DNA of 64,000 nucleotides from Pristionchus mayeri (taxonomy: Eukaryota; Nematoda; Chromadorea; Rhabditida; Neodiplogasteridae), in contig BTRK01000001.1 of NCBI GenBank assembly GCA_036245805.1, positions 26,729,087 through 26,793,086 on the forward strand. Direction: 5' to 3'. Numbering within the stretch: position 1 is the stretch's first letter; each line of letters opens with the position of its first letter. Shown here piece after piece: positions 21,087 to 32,304 of the stretch. The notes under the pieces are model-generated. The model was given only the letters and a program-made list of their open reading frames with translations, was not told the origin of the DNA and made no database searches. The position numbers and the translations under genes are program-made.

Positions 21087-23552
21087 CTAATTGAGAGAAA
21101 GAGCTGACCTCAATGCCCACAGCACTTCGGTCTCGTTCTCGTCCCCCTCAATCGACCAGTCAACGAAGAGTCCGTCCATCACCTGCAATGTTTGCACTAG
21201 CTGATCATGAGCATCCTAGAGAGATCTTCCGCCCTCCTCACCTTTCTACCAATAATGAAGTGTATAAAGATATTCGGGTACGTACCTGCTGACATGCCTG
21301 CAGTAGCTGTAGTGCGACTAGAGGAGCCATCCCAGCAGTCTGAACTCCTCCTGCGCAACTCGCCAGAGTTCGGTATCATCGAGGAGATTCCTGCAGTTCT
21401 TCCTCGGGCAGGGGCGGGCTCGACTGCTGAAGATGGCCAGTCCCACTCCTTCCTCACGGAGGCATCCCACACAGTGCACGTGGAAGCCGACCCTCGCCCC
21501 TGCATTCGTGTCAGTTCTCTCTTAGTTCCACACGATCTCTCGCACTGTCTGACCGGCGAGAGTGTTCACAACACTGGTATCAGTCTACAACATTTCCGCT
21601 AAAATAATAATACAATAGAAAGACAAAACATAGGGCGAGCACCCACCACTGGTTCCCATTCGTCTTCAGGCTCGGTGGAGGATAGAGAAGGTGACTCGCA
21701 CTCTGCAATCAACAGTTGAGATTAAAGATAAACTCTCCTTCCTAATTCGCTGGAATGGAAGGCTAACTTGTTATGACGAAAAGCTTACGAGTGAAAAGCG
21801 ATAATGATAATCATAAAACAACTTTTTTTGCTAAATAAAATATAGCATGGAAATGATGGGCAAATCAAAATGAGAAGGGAAGAAACTGATGGGTCCGGTT
21901 ATTGATTGATCTAGGGAAAGATGAAATGTACCTAAGAAGGGTGGTTCCTTGGCGGTGATCGTGGTGGTTGATTGGGGAAGACATTCTTTATCGTGGCCAC
22001 GTGCGATGTCCTTGACAACGAAGTAGTCTGACAAGGAATGATTATGAAATGAGTGAAGCTTGGTGGGAGGGAACAGGTTTAATAGCGGTGAAAAAAAGCT
22101 CGCAAAACGATTTACATAGCCATTAGGGTGAATACTAGACACCCCAATAGCTATGCAAATCGTGCCTATTGGGGTGTCCGGAAAGTTCGTATAATGCTTC
22201 GGAAAAAAGTCAGTTCGCGATCAAATGCAGTGATTGCGCAATCTGTTTGTCAACAATGTCATTCTGACGTTGAGTAGTGAGAGGATTTAATCAGTCTCCT
22301 AGTTGCTACATTGATTCTTGTGATGGACTCCCATCTCTACCTCCGAGCAGTTTTACTTCATTACTACCGTCTTGGCCGATCCGTGAAGGAGGCCCACTCT
22401 GCCCTGGCCCAGTCGGAAAGAGCTGACGCCCCCTCCATACCCTTCTGCTATAAGTGGTTCTCCCGCTTCAAGAAAGGGGAGTTTGGTCTCGATGATCAAC
22501 CCCGCTCTTGACGCCCTCCCTCCCTCGATCAGCCTCTCGTTCTCCTCACACTGAAGCGCAAGCCCATGGCCAGTGTGCGTGAGTTGAAGAAGGATACTGG
22601 TACTCCCAGATCAACGGTGTCCGATATCCTCCATCGATCTGGGAAGAAGCCGAAACTCCCACAAGTGATTCCCCATGACCTCTCCCCCGAACAGCTGAAA
22701 AATCGTGTTCAAGTCTGTCGGGAATTACTCCATCGTAGATCCAATCTTCGATGGGTCAATTCCATCATCGCTACAGATGAGAAGTAGATCACATACGATA
22801 ACCCTGTGAGGAGACTGCAATGGGTGGATGCAGATGAGAAGCCCACGCCCGTCCCGAAGAAGGAAGAGCACGGAAAGAAGGAACTCCTCTGCTTCTTCTT
22901 CTCAGTGCTCGGTCCCATCTACTAGGAGATCCTCGCCCCTGGCACCAGCATCAATGCCGACCTCTTCTCTGAACAACTGGAAGATGTCGCGATCAGAGTC
23001 CCTCCCAGACTCCTGAACGAGGGCAAAATTCTTCTTCTGATGGACAATGCTCGCCCACATCGAGCGAAGATGACCCAGAAGAAAATGGACGAGCTGAAGA
23101 TCGAGAGGATTCCCCATCCACCGTATTCCCCGGATCTCTCCCCATGCGACTACCACTGCTTCCGCTCTCTCTCTGACTTCTGCAAAGGAAAGAAGTTCAA
23201 GAATCGAGATGAAGTTGTGAGGGCTTTCGTGAACTGGGCGGTCTCGAAGAGACCCGCATTCTGGAAGAGAGGAATCGAGACCCTGCCCAATCGCTGGAGG
23301 GAGGTAGTGAGAAAGAAGGGGGCATACATTGGTCACTGAGAATTGTAAAGCATTGAATAAAAAATAAAAACAAAAATTATACGAACTTTCCGGACACCCC
23401 AATAGTAATGCGATTGATGAACAAAGAAAAATTAAGAAAGGTGACGCGACTTCAACGCTGAAAACCCTTCGCGACTCGTAAAATGGGCCACACCGATCGT
23501 ACTGAACTTCCCTGATTTTCCATGTGAGACCGGCTATCGCGAAATCCTTCAT
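21087..23552 (-). CDS. Uncharacterised zinc-binding (RING-like) protein, upstream gene of an operon candidate
   Basis: The supported exons are 21932-22027, 21647-21702, about 21537-21575, about 21333-21499 and 21087-21182; all joints agree in phase. The encoded protein has CCEH, then GFHVHCVGCLREEG, then ARPCPRKNCRNLL, a Cys/His spacing like the second half of a RING finger, followed by an acidic tail ending LWALRSALSLN. A further start exon at about 23457-23552 (MKDFAIAGLTWKIREVQ) is likely, but only a weak donor gives the phase 1 required. If it is real, the mariner at 22169-23402 lies in intron 1. Function unknown; RING-type ubiquitin ligase activity is a guess. Confidence 0.5.
22137..22150 (-). 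repeat. Orphan mariner end next to the mariner
   Basis: About 13 bp (GACACCCCAATAG) repeat the right terminus of the neighbouring mariner, in inverted orientation to its left end and 15 bp outside it. Likely the relic of another copy. Confidence 0.6.
22169..23402 (+). mobile_element. Mariner-type DNA transposon
   Basis: Perfect terminal inverted repeats of about 27 bp beginning TTGGGGTGTCCGGAAAGTTC, flanked by the TA target duplication (22167-22168 and 23403-23404). It contains one full-length but interrupted transposase. Near-intact ends and a single reading frame indicate recent insertion. Confidence 0.97.
22323..23339 (+). pseudogene. Mariner transposase with three stop codons
   Basis: One frame from ATG 22323 to the terminal TGA at 23337 gives 339 codons, the usual mariner length. 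The catalytic triad is visible: D in ATDEK (22776), D in MDNARPH (23043) and D in SPCDYH, with 34 residues between the last two (DD34D). The N-terminal half has the helix-turn-helix of this family. Internal stops are TGA at 22509, TAG at 22785 and TAG at 22923; the last two replace expected Trp codons. There are no frameshifts. Confidence 0.95.
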
Positions 23553-24486
23553 ATGGATTACGGTAAGAGTGAACGATAAATAATTATTGATATTTGTTCT
23601 TATTTATCATTTGAATTATTTAATTAATTTTGTATATTAATTATTTGTTCCCCCGTCGCACTCGGGGAGAGCGAAAGGCGAAGGAAAAGCAATAAAAGAG
23701 TAGGTATCTGAGGAACAGCGAGGGTATCTGGATAACTGGGTGCATGATAGGTTTCTGAGTTGCTGATGAGGTATATGGATAGCCGGGTGAGTAATGCAAA
23801 TTTCTGAGTAAACGTGGTATCGAGGGCATTCTAATGGGAAAATGTGGGTGAGGATGAATGGGATTAAGCGACTGAGGGCGCACCCGGAGTACCCACCCGG
23901 TTTTTTTCTACAAGAGGGTTGTGACCGGAGTTGTCGGCGACGTTAATTGAGTATTTCACGAGGAATGGATTTAAAGTGAGGGGCTCATTAGCGTTTTCAA
24001 AGTATTTTCGAGCTGTTTCTCCTCCTGCTAACGTTGTTTTCGACGGTTATTCAAACACGTGAACATTTTAATATCAAAATCATTATTTTTATCGAGTTGG
24101 AACACCTTTCACGAAATGCATTCTCATACACAGCATACGTTGATCAAATCAAAGCACATTATGATACGAGTCTGGCACGTAAAGTAGTTTTAATTCATTG
24201 GCAGCTTCAAAGGGCTTCCTGTCAAGCAGAGATGGAACGATAACTCTGAAATTAGTTGTAGGAATCATGAGCAGCTTGAGAGGGTTACGACTTTCCCAGT
24301 GCGGAAAAATAGTTATCACTGAACAGTTTCATCGAGTGATCGAGTATTACAAATAGAGCAATGATGTCGCATGAGAATTGGAAATATATTTTAAAGCCGG
24401 TAGGCAGTAAAACCTGGTCTAATACCATGGAACAATTTATCCTTCTTTCTTGGGAAATTTGAATCGACTTTGAGTATCCGTTGTAC
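23553..24486. other. Intergenic, no supported gene
   Basis: An open minus frame (23641-23883) is low in complexity and lacks splice partners. A variant repeat of GGTATCTGGATA-type units is seen at 23705-23810. Nothing else. Confidence 0.4.
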
Positions 24487-25515
24487 TCACGTCTTCTTCA
24501 TCCTCAATTCCTGGTAGCATAGAGCGAAGACAGAGAACATCCACAGAGAGATTGCAAACGAGATTCCACTGAGAATTGTGAGGAAAACAGTGAGTGCGAA
24601 CACATTTCTTCTCCAATCCGACAGTTCTGAATCTGCCGCTGTTGAATTGAATAAATCTGTTGGAAATGCGTCTTCATCATATATTTGGTAGTATCTGAAT
24701 AAAGATGAAGTATATGTACGCAATTATGTAGCACTTACCTAATCACTTGTGGAATATGCCAGTTTAAATCGAACAGGGCGTACAAACAAATTGTGAAAAT
24801 AGTGCCCGTAGCTAGCACAGGGACTGTCTGATGAATGAATATTAATTGGATCAAGATGGATTAGTAAGAATCGGAAATACAGTATACGACATGCACCATT
24901 ATGACTTATCAGGTCGAGAATAGGGATAGTTTCGGAAAAATGGCCCTTTTCATTCCAAGTTCTGTCCACTCCTCCAGCTCACGAGGCATCCTCCCCTCGG
25001 CCCTATCCTCTCTTGTGCGACACGATTCGGAAGATCGACCCCCCATTTTTCACGCACATTCTGCACTCGCCGAAGCACCTTGTGGTGTACGATAAATAAA
25101 TAATAACTAAATAAAATTCTATTGCCAATCAAGCTGACGAAAGTAAAAAGCAAAATGAAAAGAGTTCTTTCTTGTGAAGTATGTTTTAGTTGAGAACAAA
25201 GGAAATCTTGCCGAGCAAGCCATGATCGGCAGCATCAGCACAGCTCGTCGCTCTCTGCATGCAACGAAGACGAGAAGCGACGAGAATGCATTTACAGCCC
25301 AAAATATCATCTGAAATGAATATTATAACGCAAGCTTATCCAAACTATCAAAATATCGATAAAAATTGTTAGTCGAACCCTGAATAATTTGATTTTGTTC
25401 GTCGAGTAATCGTAGGATGAGAATGCACATGAAAACGAGACAAGCAACCATATCGAAGCCAGAATTTGCGCTTTTGTCTGAATTAGAAACTTGTTTGAAT
25501 TTGAATTGATTCAAA
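24487..25515 (-). CDS. Small multi-pass membrane protein (partial model)
   Basis: Exons read 25212-25310 (MIFWAVNAFSSLLVFVAC..), 24739-24827 (TVPVLATGTIFTICLYALFD..) and 24487-24694, ending KKT then TGA. The last three join in phase only if the 25212 exon uses a GC donor (GCAAGA at 25211). A hydrophobic exon at about 25390-25500 (MVACLVFMCILILRLL) probably precedes them, but its phase does not close. Four hydrophobic segments with an acidic extracellular-type loop (YDEDAFPTD) before the last one resemble small tetraspan nematode membrane proteins. I do not assign a family. The intron after the 25212 exon carries the dispersed repeat at 25040. Confidence 0.5.
25040..25105 (-). repeat. Dispersed repeat, copy 2 of 2
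   Basis: On the minus strand it matches 3597-3680 (ATCGTACACCACAA core, then GTGC-rich sequence). It lies in an intron of the multi-pass membrane gene. Confidence 0.6.
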
Positions 25516-25644
25516 TTACAGTTATTGTGAGTTTTCCCACGTGGTGTCGCATCATCGTATTTCCTTTGGTTATCTTTCTGAAAAGGGAAGAGATCGTACG
25601 CGGCATTGAGGACAGGAAAATAAATATTGGGTATTATTTTTGGC

Positions 25645-25830
25645 TATCCAGATATTGACTGGTAGCCAATAGAGGTGGAGCGAGGGAAGCCAACAAGAAT
25701 GAGTAAACAAGATAGATCAGTGCATAGTGTGTAGTCTAGTGCTGCACAGTGTGTGCAGAGACAACTGAATTGGTTCGCAGTAGTCAATGACTAGTTAGTC
25801 ATCGGGTATTTTCACGTAGAATGACTAATT
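25645..25830 (+). repeat. Direct repeat flanking the gene pair, left copy
   Basis: About 185 bp, roughly 88-90 percent identical by eye to 29458-29640 in the same orientation, including GATAGATCAGTGCATAGTGT. No open frame shared. Confidence 0.85.
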
Positions 25831-26036
25831 CAGGTCTCCGCTAATAGCTGAGCCACGTTATCACGCATGTAAGACGTGTAACAGTAATTCGGCCACCCGC
25901 CTAAATGTACGCCTAAATTTTACATGTTCTGTATCAGTGCTCACTGTATTAGATGGAGTAAATTTTATGAATCTATTTATTGATATGATGATAAAATTGA
26001 GAGACATAAAGATACACCATGAGTCACTGAATATGA

Positions 26037-26872
26037 CTAGTTTAGAATAATGCAATGATAATTTTCCACTTTGTGGACGGAGAATTCTTTGGCCAGACCT
26101 TCCAATTGAATTGAAACTGCGTTATTCCAATCAATGAGTAGTTCATTGCAGTTTTCAGTGTCGATTTCGTAGATGGCCGATCGTCCATCGTAGTGAAGAA
26201 AGAATGGGAGAATCTTTGGCAGTGAAGTGAAGAGTCGAGAAAGATTCAGCACCCTGAAAATAGTCGATGTTATGTAAATGGAAATAGGCATACTGCAGCT
26301 AACCTCGAATCGATAACTGAATAAATAATGTCGTACCTCGTTGGGAGCGATTAGTGACCGACGGATGAGAGGGCGAATCTCGTCAGGAGTTGCAATTAGA
26401 GATGGTTGAATGGAGATGTAAGAAGCGAAGATGAGACTGTCCATGATAGGGTTAGACTGAAATATTGGGTGATTATTTAGATGATTGCATTTTGATAACT
26501 TTATGCAAATTACTTTGAGGTGATCAGATTGAAAACTTGAGATCATTGTTAGGAAGCTTCGAGCACATGTTAGAGGAAATTTCAAAAACACGACCCAGTT
26601 TCGGAAATTCCTGTTGGAAATGAATGATATCTGGCTAGACAAACCACTAAATCAAGTCAGATCAATTTTCCTTTCCTATGATTTCATTGAATGTGCGTGT
26701 CAGAAGCAACAGGGATCGTTAGTCTGATGCTCTGATTTTTCCGACCAACAAGGGAGCTTCCATCAGACCTTTTACCTTATCGTCATTTCACCACCATGAT
26801 TTCTATTTATTATAAATTTGAACGTACCTTGGGAGCTGAGTAGACAGGATGATTGCGGGCGTTGGTGTTCAT
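26037..26872 (-). pseudogene. Novel three-exon gene family, copy 1 (frameshifted)
   Basis: Exons 26828-26872 (MNTNARNHPVYSAPK), 26337-26456 (SNPIMDSLIFASYIS ... IRPLIRRSLIAPNE) and 26037-26253 (GAESFSTLHFTAK ... VENYHCIILN). Family not recognised: about 129 aa, no signal peptide, no membrane span, acidic C-terminal half. Relative to copies 2 and 3, eight bases (ATGCACTT type) are missing near 26200, which shifts the frame after the AKDSPIL segment; the old frame remains otherwise open. It is divergently paired with copy 2 and shares its promoter architecture. The 3' flank has a normal-looking AATAAA. Probably a recent pseudogene. Confidence 0.8.
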
Positions 26873-27227
26873 GGTAGTTTGGTGAGAGGAGTGGAAGAGA
26901 AGGCTGAATAGATGATGTGAGAATGATGGGTAGGGGGATTTCGCTGACCTTATATAGGCTGCTTATCGGAAGCCACCAGTCTGGCCAATATCAAGATATG
27001 CCGCATCATAAACTAAACTTATTACCCCTCCCCTCTGGCAGTTATCCTTCCCTATAATCTCTTCGATCATTTCCCCCACTGGGCATCATTTCTTCCGTTC
27101 GCTTCCGTTCTAACTCCAGACTGGAGGCATCCGATCATAAGCCTATATAAGGGAAGAGCTATCCCCCTACTCATCATTCTATCATCTTCTCTCAATTCTT
27201 CTCTTCCACTCCTCTCATCAATCTACC
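26873..27227. promoter_or_regulatory. Bidirectional promoter of copies 1 and 2
   Basis: Each side has a TATA element with flanking CC/GG: CCTATATAAGG at 27142-27152 (plus) and the same sequence on the minus strand at 26947-26957, each about 75-85 bp before the ATG. Upstream of each TATA lies CCAGACTGG with GGC and TCCGAT (27116-27141 plus, 26958-26983 minus). The same block stands before copy 3. Confidence 0.75.
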
Positions 27228-28096
27228 ATGAACACCAACGTTCGCAATCATCCTGTGTACTCTGCACCCAAGGTACGTTCGTTTCTAAATAAAAAGAAGG
27301 TGTAGTGGTGAAATGACGATATAGTAAAAGGTCTGATGGTAGCTCCCTTGTTGGTTGGAAGAACCAGAGCTTCAGTCAATCGATTCCTGTTGCTTCTACG
27401 CACATTCAGTTAAATCATAGGAAGATGAATATGATCAGGCTAGATCAAGTGTTTTTTCTAGCCAGATATCACTCATTTCCAACAGTAAATTCTAAAACTG
27501 AATAGTGTATAATAATTCCAATTTTCTCCAATAAGTGTTCGAAGCTGCCTTATAATGATCTCAAGTTTTCAATCTGATCACCTCAAAGTAATTTGTGTAA
27601 TTTAACAAAATGTAATCATCTAAATAATCACTCAATATTTCAGTCTAACCCTATCATGGACAGTCTCATCTTCGCTTCTTGCATCTCCATTCAACCATCT
27701 CTAATTGCAACTCCTGACGAGATTCGCCCTCTCATTCGTCGGTCACTAATCGCTCCCAACGAGGTACGACATTATTTACTCAGTTATCGAATCGAGGTTA
27801 GCTACAGTATACAATATTTTCCTAATTATATTTCACAAAAAATGGACCATTTTCAGGGCGCTGAATCTTTCTCGACTCTTCACTTCACTGCCAAAGATTC
27901 TCTTATTCTTATGCACTTTCTTCACTTTGATGGACGATCGACCATCTACGAAATCGACACTGAAAATGTCAACGAACTACTCATTGATTGGAATGACGCA
28001 GTTTCAATTCAATTGGAAGGTCTGACCAAAGAATTCTCTGTCCTCAAAGTGGAAAACAGTGAGCACTATTACACAACATTACAGGGTGCGCCATAA
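27228..28096 (+). CDS. Novel three-exon gene family, copy 2 (altered C-terminus)
   Basis: Exons 27228-27272 (MNTNVRNHPVYSAPK), 27644-27763 and 27857-28096, all in phase, 134 aa. The body matches copies 1 and 3 (IATPDEIRPLIRRSL; STLHFTAKDSLILMHFL; NELLIDWNDAVSIQLEGL). After KVEN the usual YHCIILN end is gone. The frame instead runs through sequence that matches the 3' untranslated region of copy 1 (AGTGAGCACT) and then into the terminal repeat of the Tc1-like element, which supplies the stop. So a deletion of roughly 130 bp and a transposon insertion changed the last dozen residues. The reading frame is intact, but the native poly(A) signal is lost. Function unknown. Confidence 0.8.
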
Positions 28097-29357
28097 TTAC
28101 GTAGACTGATTTCATTATTCTGTGACCCTGCTGCCCAATCGATATGCGCGACCGCTATAGCATTTTCATGTCGAGTGACCATTGGTCTCTCACTATTCAA
28201 GGTCTCGTGTCAGATAGTCAGGTTGTCTAGTACTGGCGATGTCTAGTCTTCTCCAACCCTCATTCTCAGTCACAAGTAGGTGTCACAAGTCGCTGACATC
28301 GACACTGACCGACTCGGCGTTCACAAGTCGACTGCTTCCGATATCTTCATAATGTACCAGCAGCTTGGTACTGATATGGGCTGTCCGGACATGCAGAGAC
28401 CTGGGTCTGTTTCCGCCACAAGGCACCGAGAGCGCATCCGAAAGAGGGTGCTTCGAAAGCGTACTCAGGTGAACAAGAGTTTTGAAATATCGAGCACATC
28501 CATTTCTCGTATTCCCTAGTCCCGGCTGACTCTTCGCCCTTACAAGTACATTACGTTACTCGGACTAGATGAGCGTCAGATTATGCGTCGCATAGAACGG
28601 AACTGTAAACTGTTGTTGCAGTTTGCCAGGTCCGCGCATTTCAGTACGTTGCTCAGCGATGTAAACATCTTAACAGTCGAAAGCATGTGAAATATCCAAA
28701 CCAGCATAATCACTTCCTCTGATCCTGAAGTATCTTAAAATTGTTGTGGAATCGTTGGCTATATCAGTCATCCCGTCTATATCAGGGTTTGTGTTGCAAT
28801 TTGCACAACAGTCAAGTTCCTTCACGTTTTTCTCACTCCGGGAGCTAAGAACAATAATGAATATTAGATGATCCGCATCCTGGAAGACGCGCTAACAACA
28901 CGAACTCAATCCAACTTCGACCAGGGACACTGGCGTTTCAGCAACAATCAGCTCCATTCAGAACGCAAATTCGTTGCCGGACACCCATGCACCCAACTAA
29001 ACCACACTGATTGACTGGCCCCCGTATTCCCCGATCTCAACTCCTTGACTTCAGTATTTGGGGGTGTGGTAGTCCAAAATGTCCTCTAACAAAAACTCGA
29101 CACTAATCTCCCTAAAGGCTGCCCTTCTCAAAGCATGAGTCGAAATCGATGAAAATTGCACGCGGGAATCGATAGGTGGATCTGAGAAGACACCCGAGAC
29201 CTGTCTCGGAGCAAATGGAGGCCCCATCAAACGTAGATAGTATGTTATTATTACTCATATGGCTGGTAAACTTTGCCATAAAATATATCCCTCAAGTTCG
29301 ATTCCAAAGGTAGGAGACATTTGAAAACATCAGTCTACGTAATTATGGCGCACCCTG
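28082..29357 (+). mobile_element. Decayed Tc1-like transposon
   Basis: Inverted ends of at least 29 bp starting CAGGGTGCGCCATAATTACG, flanked by TA at 28080-28081 and 29358-29359. Inside, 28280-28519 (plus) encodes a helix-turn-helix piece (ATRHRERIRKRVLRK). Around 29010-29080 a broken copy of the WPPYSPDLN/LDFSIWG catalytic block is seen in shifting frames. Non-autonomous now. Confidence 0.92.
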
Positions 29358-29457
29358 TAGACATATTTACGTCATCTCCGCTATGATGTTGCATAATTGA
29401 CATGAAGGCGACGTGACGTCAAGGAAAGAAGAAATGCATAATGGAATTCATCTTTGT

Positions 29458-29640
29458 CTATCCATATGCTGACTGATAGCCAGTAGAAATGGAGCAAGAT
29501 AAGCAAACAAGAGTGAGTAGACGAGATAGATCAGTGCATAGTGTGTAGTCTAGTTCTGCAGAGTGTGTGCAGAGACAACTGAATTGGTTCGCAGTAATCA
29601 TTGGCTAGTTAGTCATCGAGTCTTTTCAGTTAGTATTGCT
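29458..29640 (+). repeat. Direct repeat flanking the gene pair, right copy
   Basis: Partner of 25645-25830 in the same orientation. Together they bracket the head-to-head copies 1 and 2 and the Tc1-like element. Confidence 0.85.
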
Positions 29641-30164
29641 CAATAAGCCCGTCCACTGAAGCACTCAAATTGTTTCGGGTTGTATGCTTAGATGTTTTAG
29701 ATCCTTGCTTTGACCTTTTTTGATGACTTAGTATTGCAAAATTTCATAAACGGATTCACTATGAATCAAAATTGTGCAGTTCTTTGAATCCGTGTGCGTG
29801 CAGGATTGAGGGACAAAAATATTAGTGAATAGTATTTAGCGTATTTTGCATCTGGCAAGTCAACCAAGCACAGCAAGCGCACTACATGCGACCAAGCACA
29901 AAGAGACAGAGAGTGAGAGGATGGGAAATTCTAGACGTCTTACTGGTACGAGAATCACTGCGCAAGCTGAGTATAAATACTAACCAATCGAGAAGTTACC
30001 CATTCGTTCCGTTCAGTCTATGCTATCCATCCATTCCTTTGCTAATTTAGCAGCTCTCAATCACGACGATACGTTGATAGATTCGCGGTGCTACTTCGTA
30101 ATCACTTACCAGATCGCATCAATTTTCGAATTTTAACTTTTTTCTAGCGAGTTTTAATTTCAGA
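29641..30164. other. Upstream region of the FAR gene
   Basis: No gene. A TATAAA-like string (GAGTATAAATACTAAC) near 29970 is a possible core promoter. An AG acceptor at 30162-30163 stands directly before the ATG and could take a spliced leader. Confidence 0.5.
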
Positions 30165-31255
30165 ATGATGTGCCGTCTACTGTGTCTTCTTGCTGTTGTG
30201 TCAGTCTCTTTCGCATGTATTTGTACGTATATTTTTACATATCAGGTCAATGAAGCAAGAAAAAAAGATACAACCGGTGTATTATACGGTGTATTACAAT
30301 CATTCCTAGTCCCAAATAACATGATAAATCATTATCATTATTGATTCCTTCCTTTCATTCATAATTCACATCAGCATACGACGATGAGATCAAGCTTACC
30401 AAGGAGGAGAAGGCAGCCATTGAGAGCGAGACAGAGGCACTGGCTGATTTGAGTGGAAAGTTCACCAAGAGAGACGAGGTTAGAGAAGGATATTTCTCCG
30501 TAACCTATGGACAATATAAGCGATGATAATGGATACTATTCAGGATTTTTTTCGTTTACAATATACTTTTGCATGGATAGTAACATCAGTTTACTAAATA
30601 TCAATTTTAGGTACTCAAGCTGATCAAGGAGCATGCCCCCAAGACATATTACATACTGATGAAGCGTGTCGCAGTCTACCAGAAATATATGCCCAAGGTC
30701 GACGCGGAAGCTCAGAAGTTCGTCCGTGAGGTATGAACAGAACTTATGAAATTTATTCAAAATCTCGACGAAATTTCCTCTCATTTTAATCTACTAGAAG
30801 CAGTTCATAGTAGTGTGTTTTCTTAGGGTAAAATAGATTTAGCAAATGTGAGCTGAATCAAAATTCTCTTTATAGTACGGCAATTTCCTTCTCGAAGATG
30901 TTGTGATAATATCCAAGGCGAAAGTGGATGACGATTTCACCGGAATGGTCATAGAACTGGCCTATGCATACAAGCAGGCACGCATTTATAGATTTTTTTT
31001 TAATTTTACGTGATAAAAGATGCTTAGGAGGTAGAAAATGTACTCCCGTTGTCTCAAACTTCACGGTGATCCTATTTTGTTTCTATTTTATTCAATATAA
31101 TATTATTGTGACGGCAGGTGCTCTCCCACTTCAAGGCCCTTCCCCAGTCATCGAAGGATGCACTCGAGAAAACTTTCTGCATCAACGAAGCAAGTCGCGA
31201 AGAAAATAACGCAAAGCTCGAGTCGCTGATGAAATCGGCGATCTTTGATCTTTGA
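30165..31255 (+). CDS. Secreted fatty-acid- and retinol-binding (FAR) family protein
   Basis: FAR proteins are small helical lipid carriers secreted by nematodes. Exons 30165-30222, 30375-30478, 30611-30730, 30876-30977, 31118-31255 give 522 nt, 173 aa, in phase. MMCRLLCLLAVVSVSFAC is a signal peptide. The mature part has the family pattern: LTKEEKAAIESETEAL, KLIKEHAPKTYYILMKR, YQKYMPKVDAEAQKFVRE, and LPQSSKDALEKTF near the end. Length and helix spacing fit FAR. The fourth intron has a GC donor (CAG then GCACGC at 30978), so it must be a GC-AG intron or the model is wrong there. It lies alone between transposon-damaged neighbours. Confidence 0.85.
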
Positions 31256-32093
31256 GCGATGGGCGTCGTCAAATGATAAATCTTTCTCGCTGTAATCGAT
31301 TAACTATTGCACCTGTTTGTACGATATTCTTATGCTTTTGATAAAGAAATGTGCATAGCACTTTTGGATTATCTATTTTTCTGACAAGAAAGGCCGCGAG
31401 GGTAGGGTGGTGTTTTTGGATGAGGCATAGTGGGATCGAAAGAGGATCAAATTCTAAGAATTTTTCTGAGAACACTAAGATGCTATAATCTGAGATGGTG
31501 GATCGCAGATGCCCGATAACATTCTCCATTTATTAAGTGAACTGAATTGATATAAAATGGTGGTTTTCAAATCGGTACTGGAATGAAATAAGCGATGCGA
31601 AATGCGAAATGAGAGTGCGGGCCGTTTTCCCATCGAGCATCCGAGCAACTGTTCTGCGTATCCCTCTTGGAAATTTGAAAATAAATTTGAACCCGTTTGA
31701 TAAAGAGACATATCGGTTTAGGGGAATGTTATCACTGTCGCTGAAGATGATACAATTTTTTTTCCCAGCTAGAGGAAAATTTAAACATCTAACTTACGAG
31801 TATTTTCCCTGTAGTGGAAGGAGCAGGAATATGGAGTAATATTATTTTTAATTTTCGGAAATCTCAAATCACGGTTCGGGAGCTGTCTTTTTTTGCTGCT
31901 CTCTTGTTTTCTCTCTCCTATCGAGAATGATAACACACTTCGAATGGAATCAGACACATCTGATTAACTAATTATCGTACTCTTCAGACTCACATGCTTC
32001 TTCCCTCTCCAATCGAACTTTTGTTTTCTTGGTTCTTTAAATATTTACAATTTATATTTACAACATAAAGATAAACCGCATCATCAACTCCAT
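31256..32093. other. Intergenic, no supported gene
   Basis: AT-rich spacer after the FAR gene. The open frames are short and lack splice structure. Confidence 0.5.
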
Positions 32094-32304
32094 TAATTCT
32101 CTCTCCTCTCTGGCAGTTCTCCTTCCCTTTAATATCTTTGCTAATTTCCCCCACTGGGCATCATTCTTAAATGGAGACTTCCGATCTGACCTCCAGACTG
32201 AAGGCATCCGATAAGAAGCCTTTATAAGGACAGCAAAATCCCCCTACTCATCATTCTATCATCTTCTCTCCAGCCATCTCTTCAACTCCCCTCTCTAATC
32301 TACC
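32094..32304 (+). promoter_or_regulatory. Promoter of family copy 3
   Basis: CCTTTATAAGG at 32219-32229 and the upstream CCAGACTG...GGCATCCGAT block at 32193-32212 match the promoter of copies 1 and 2. A further upstream stretch (CTGGCAGTT, TTTCCCCCACTGGGCATCATT) is also shared with copy 2. Confidence 0.75.
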
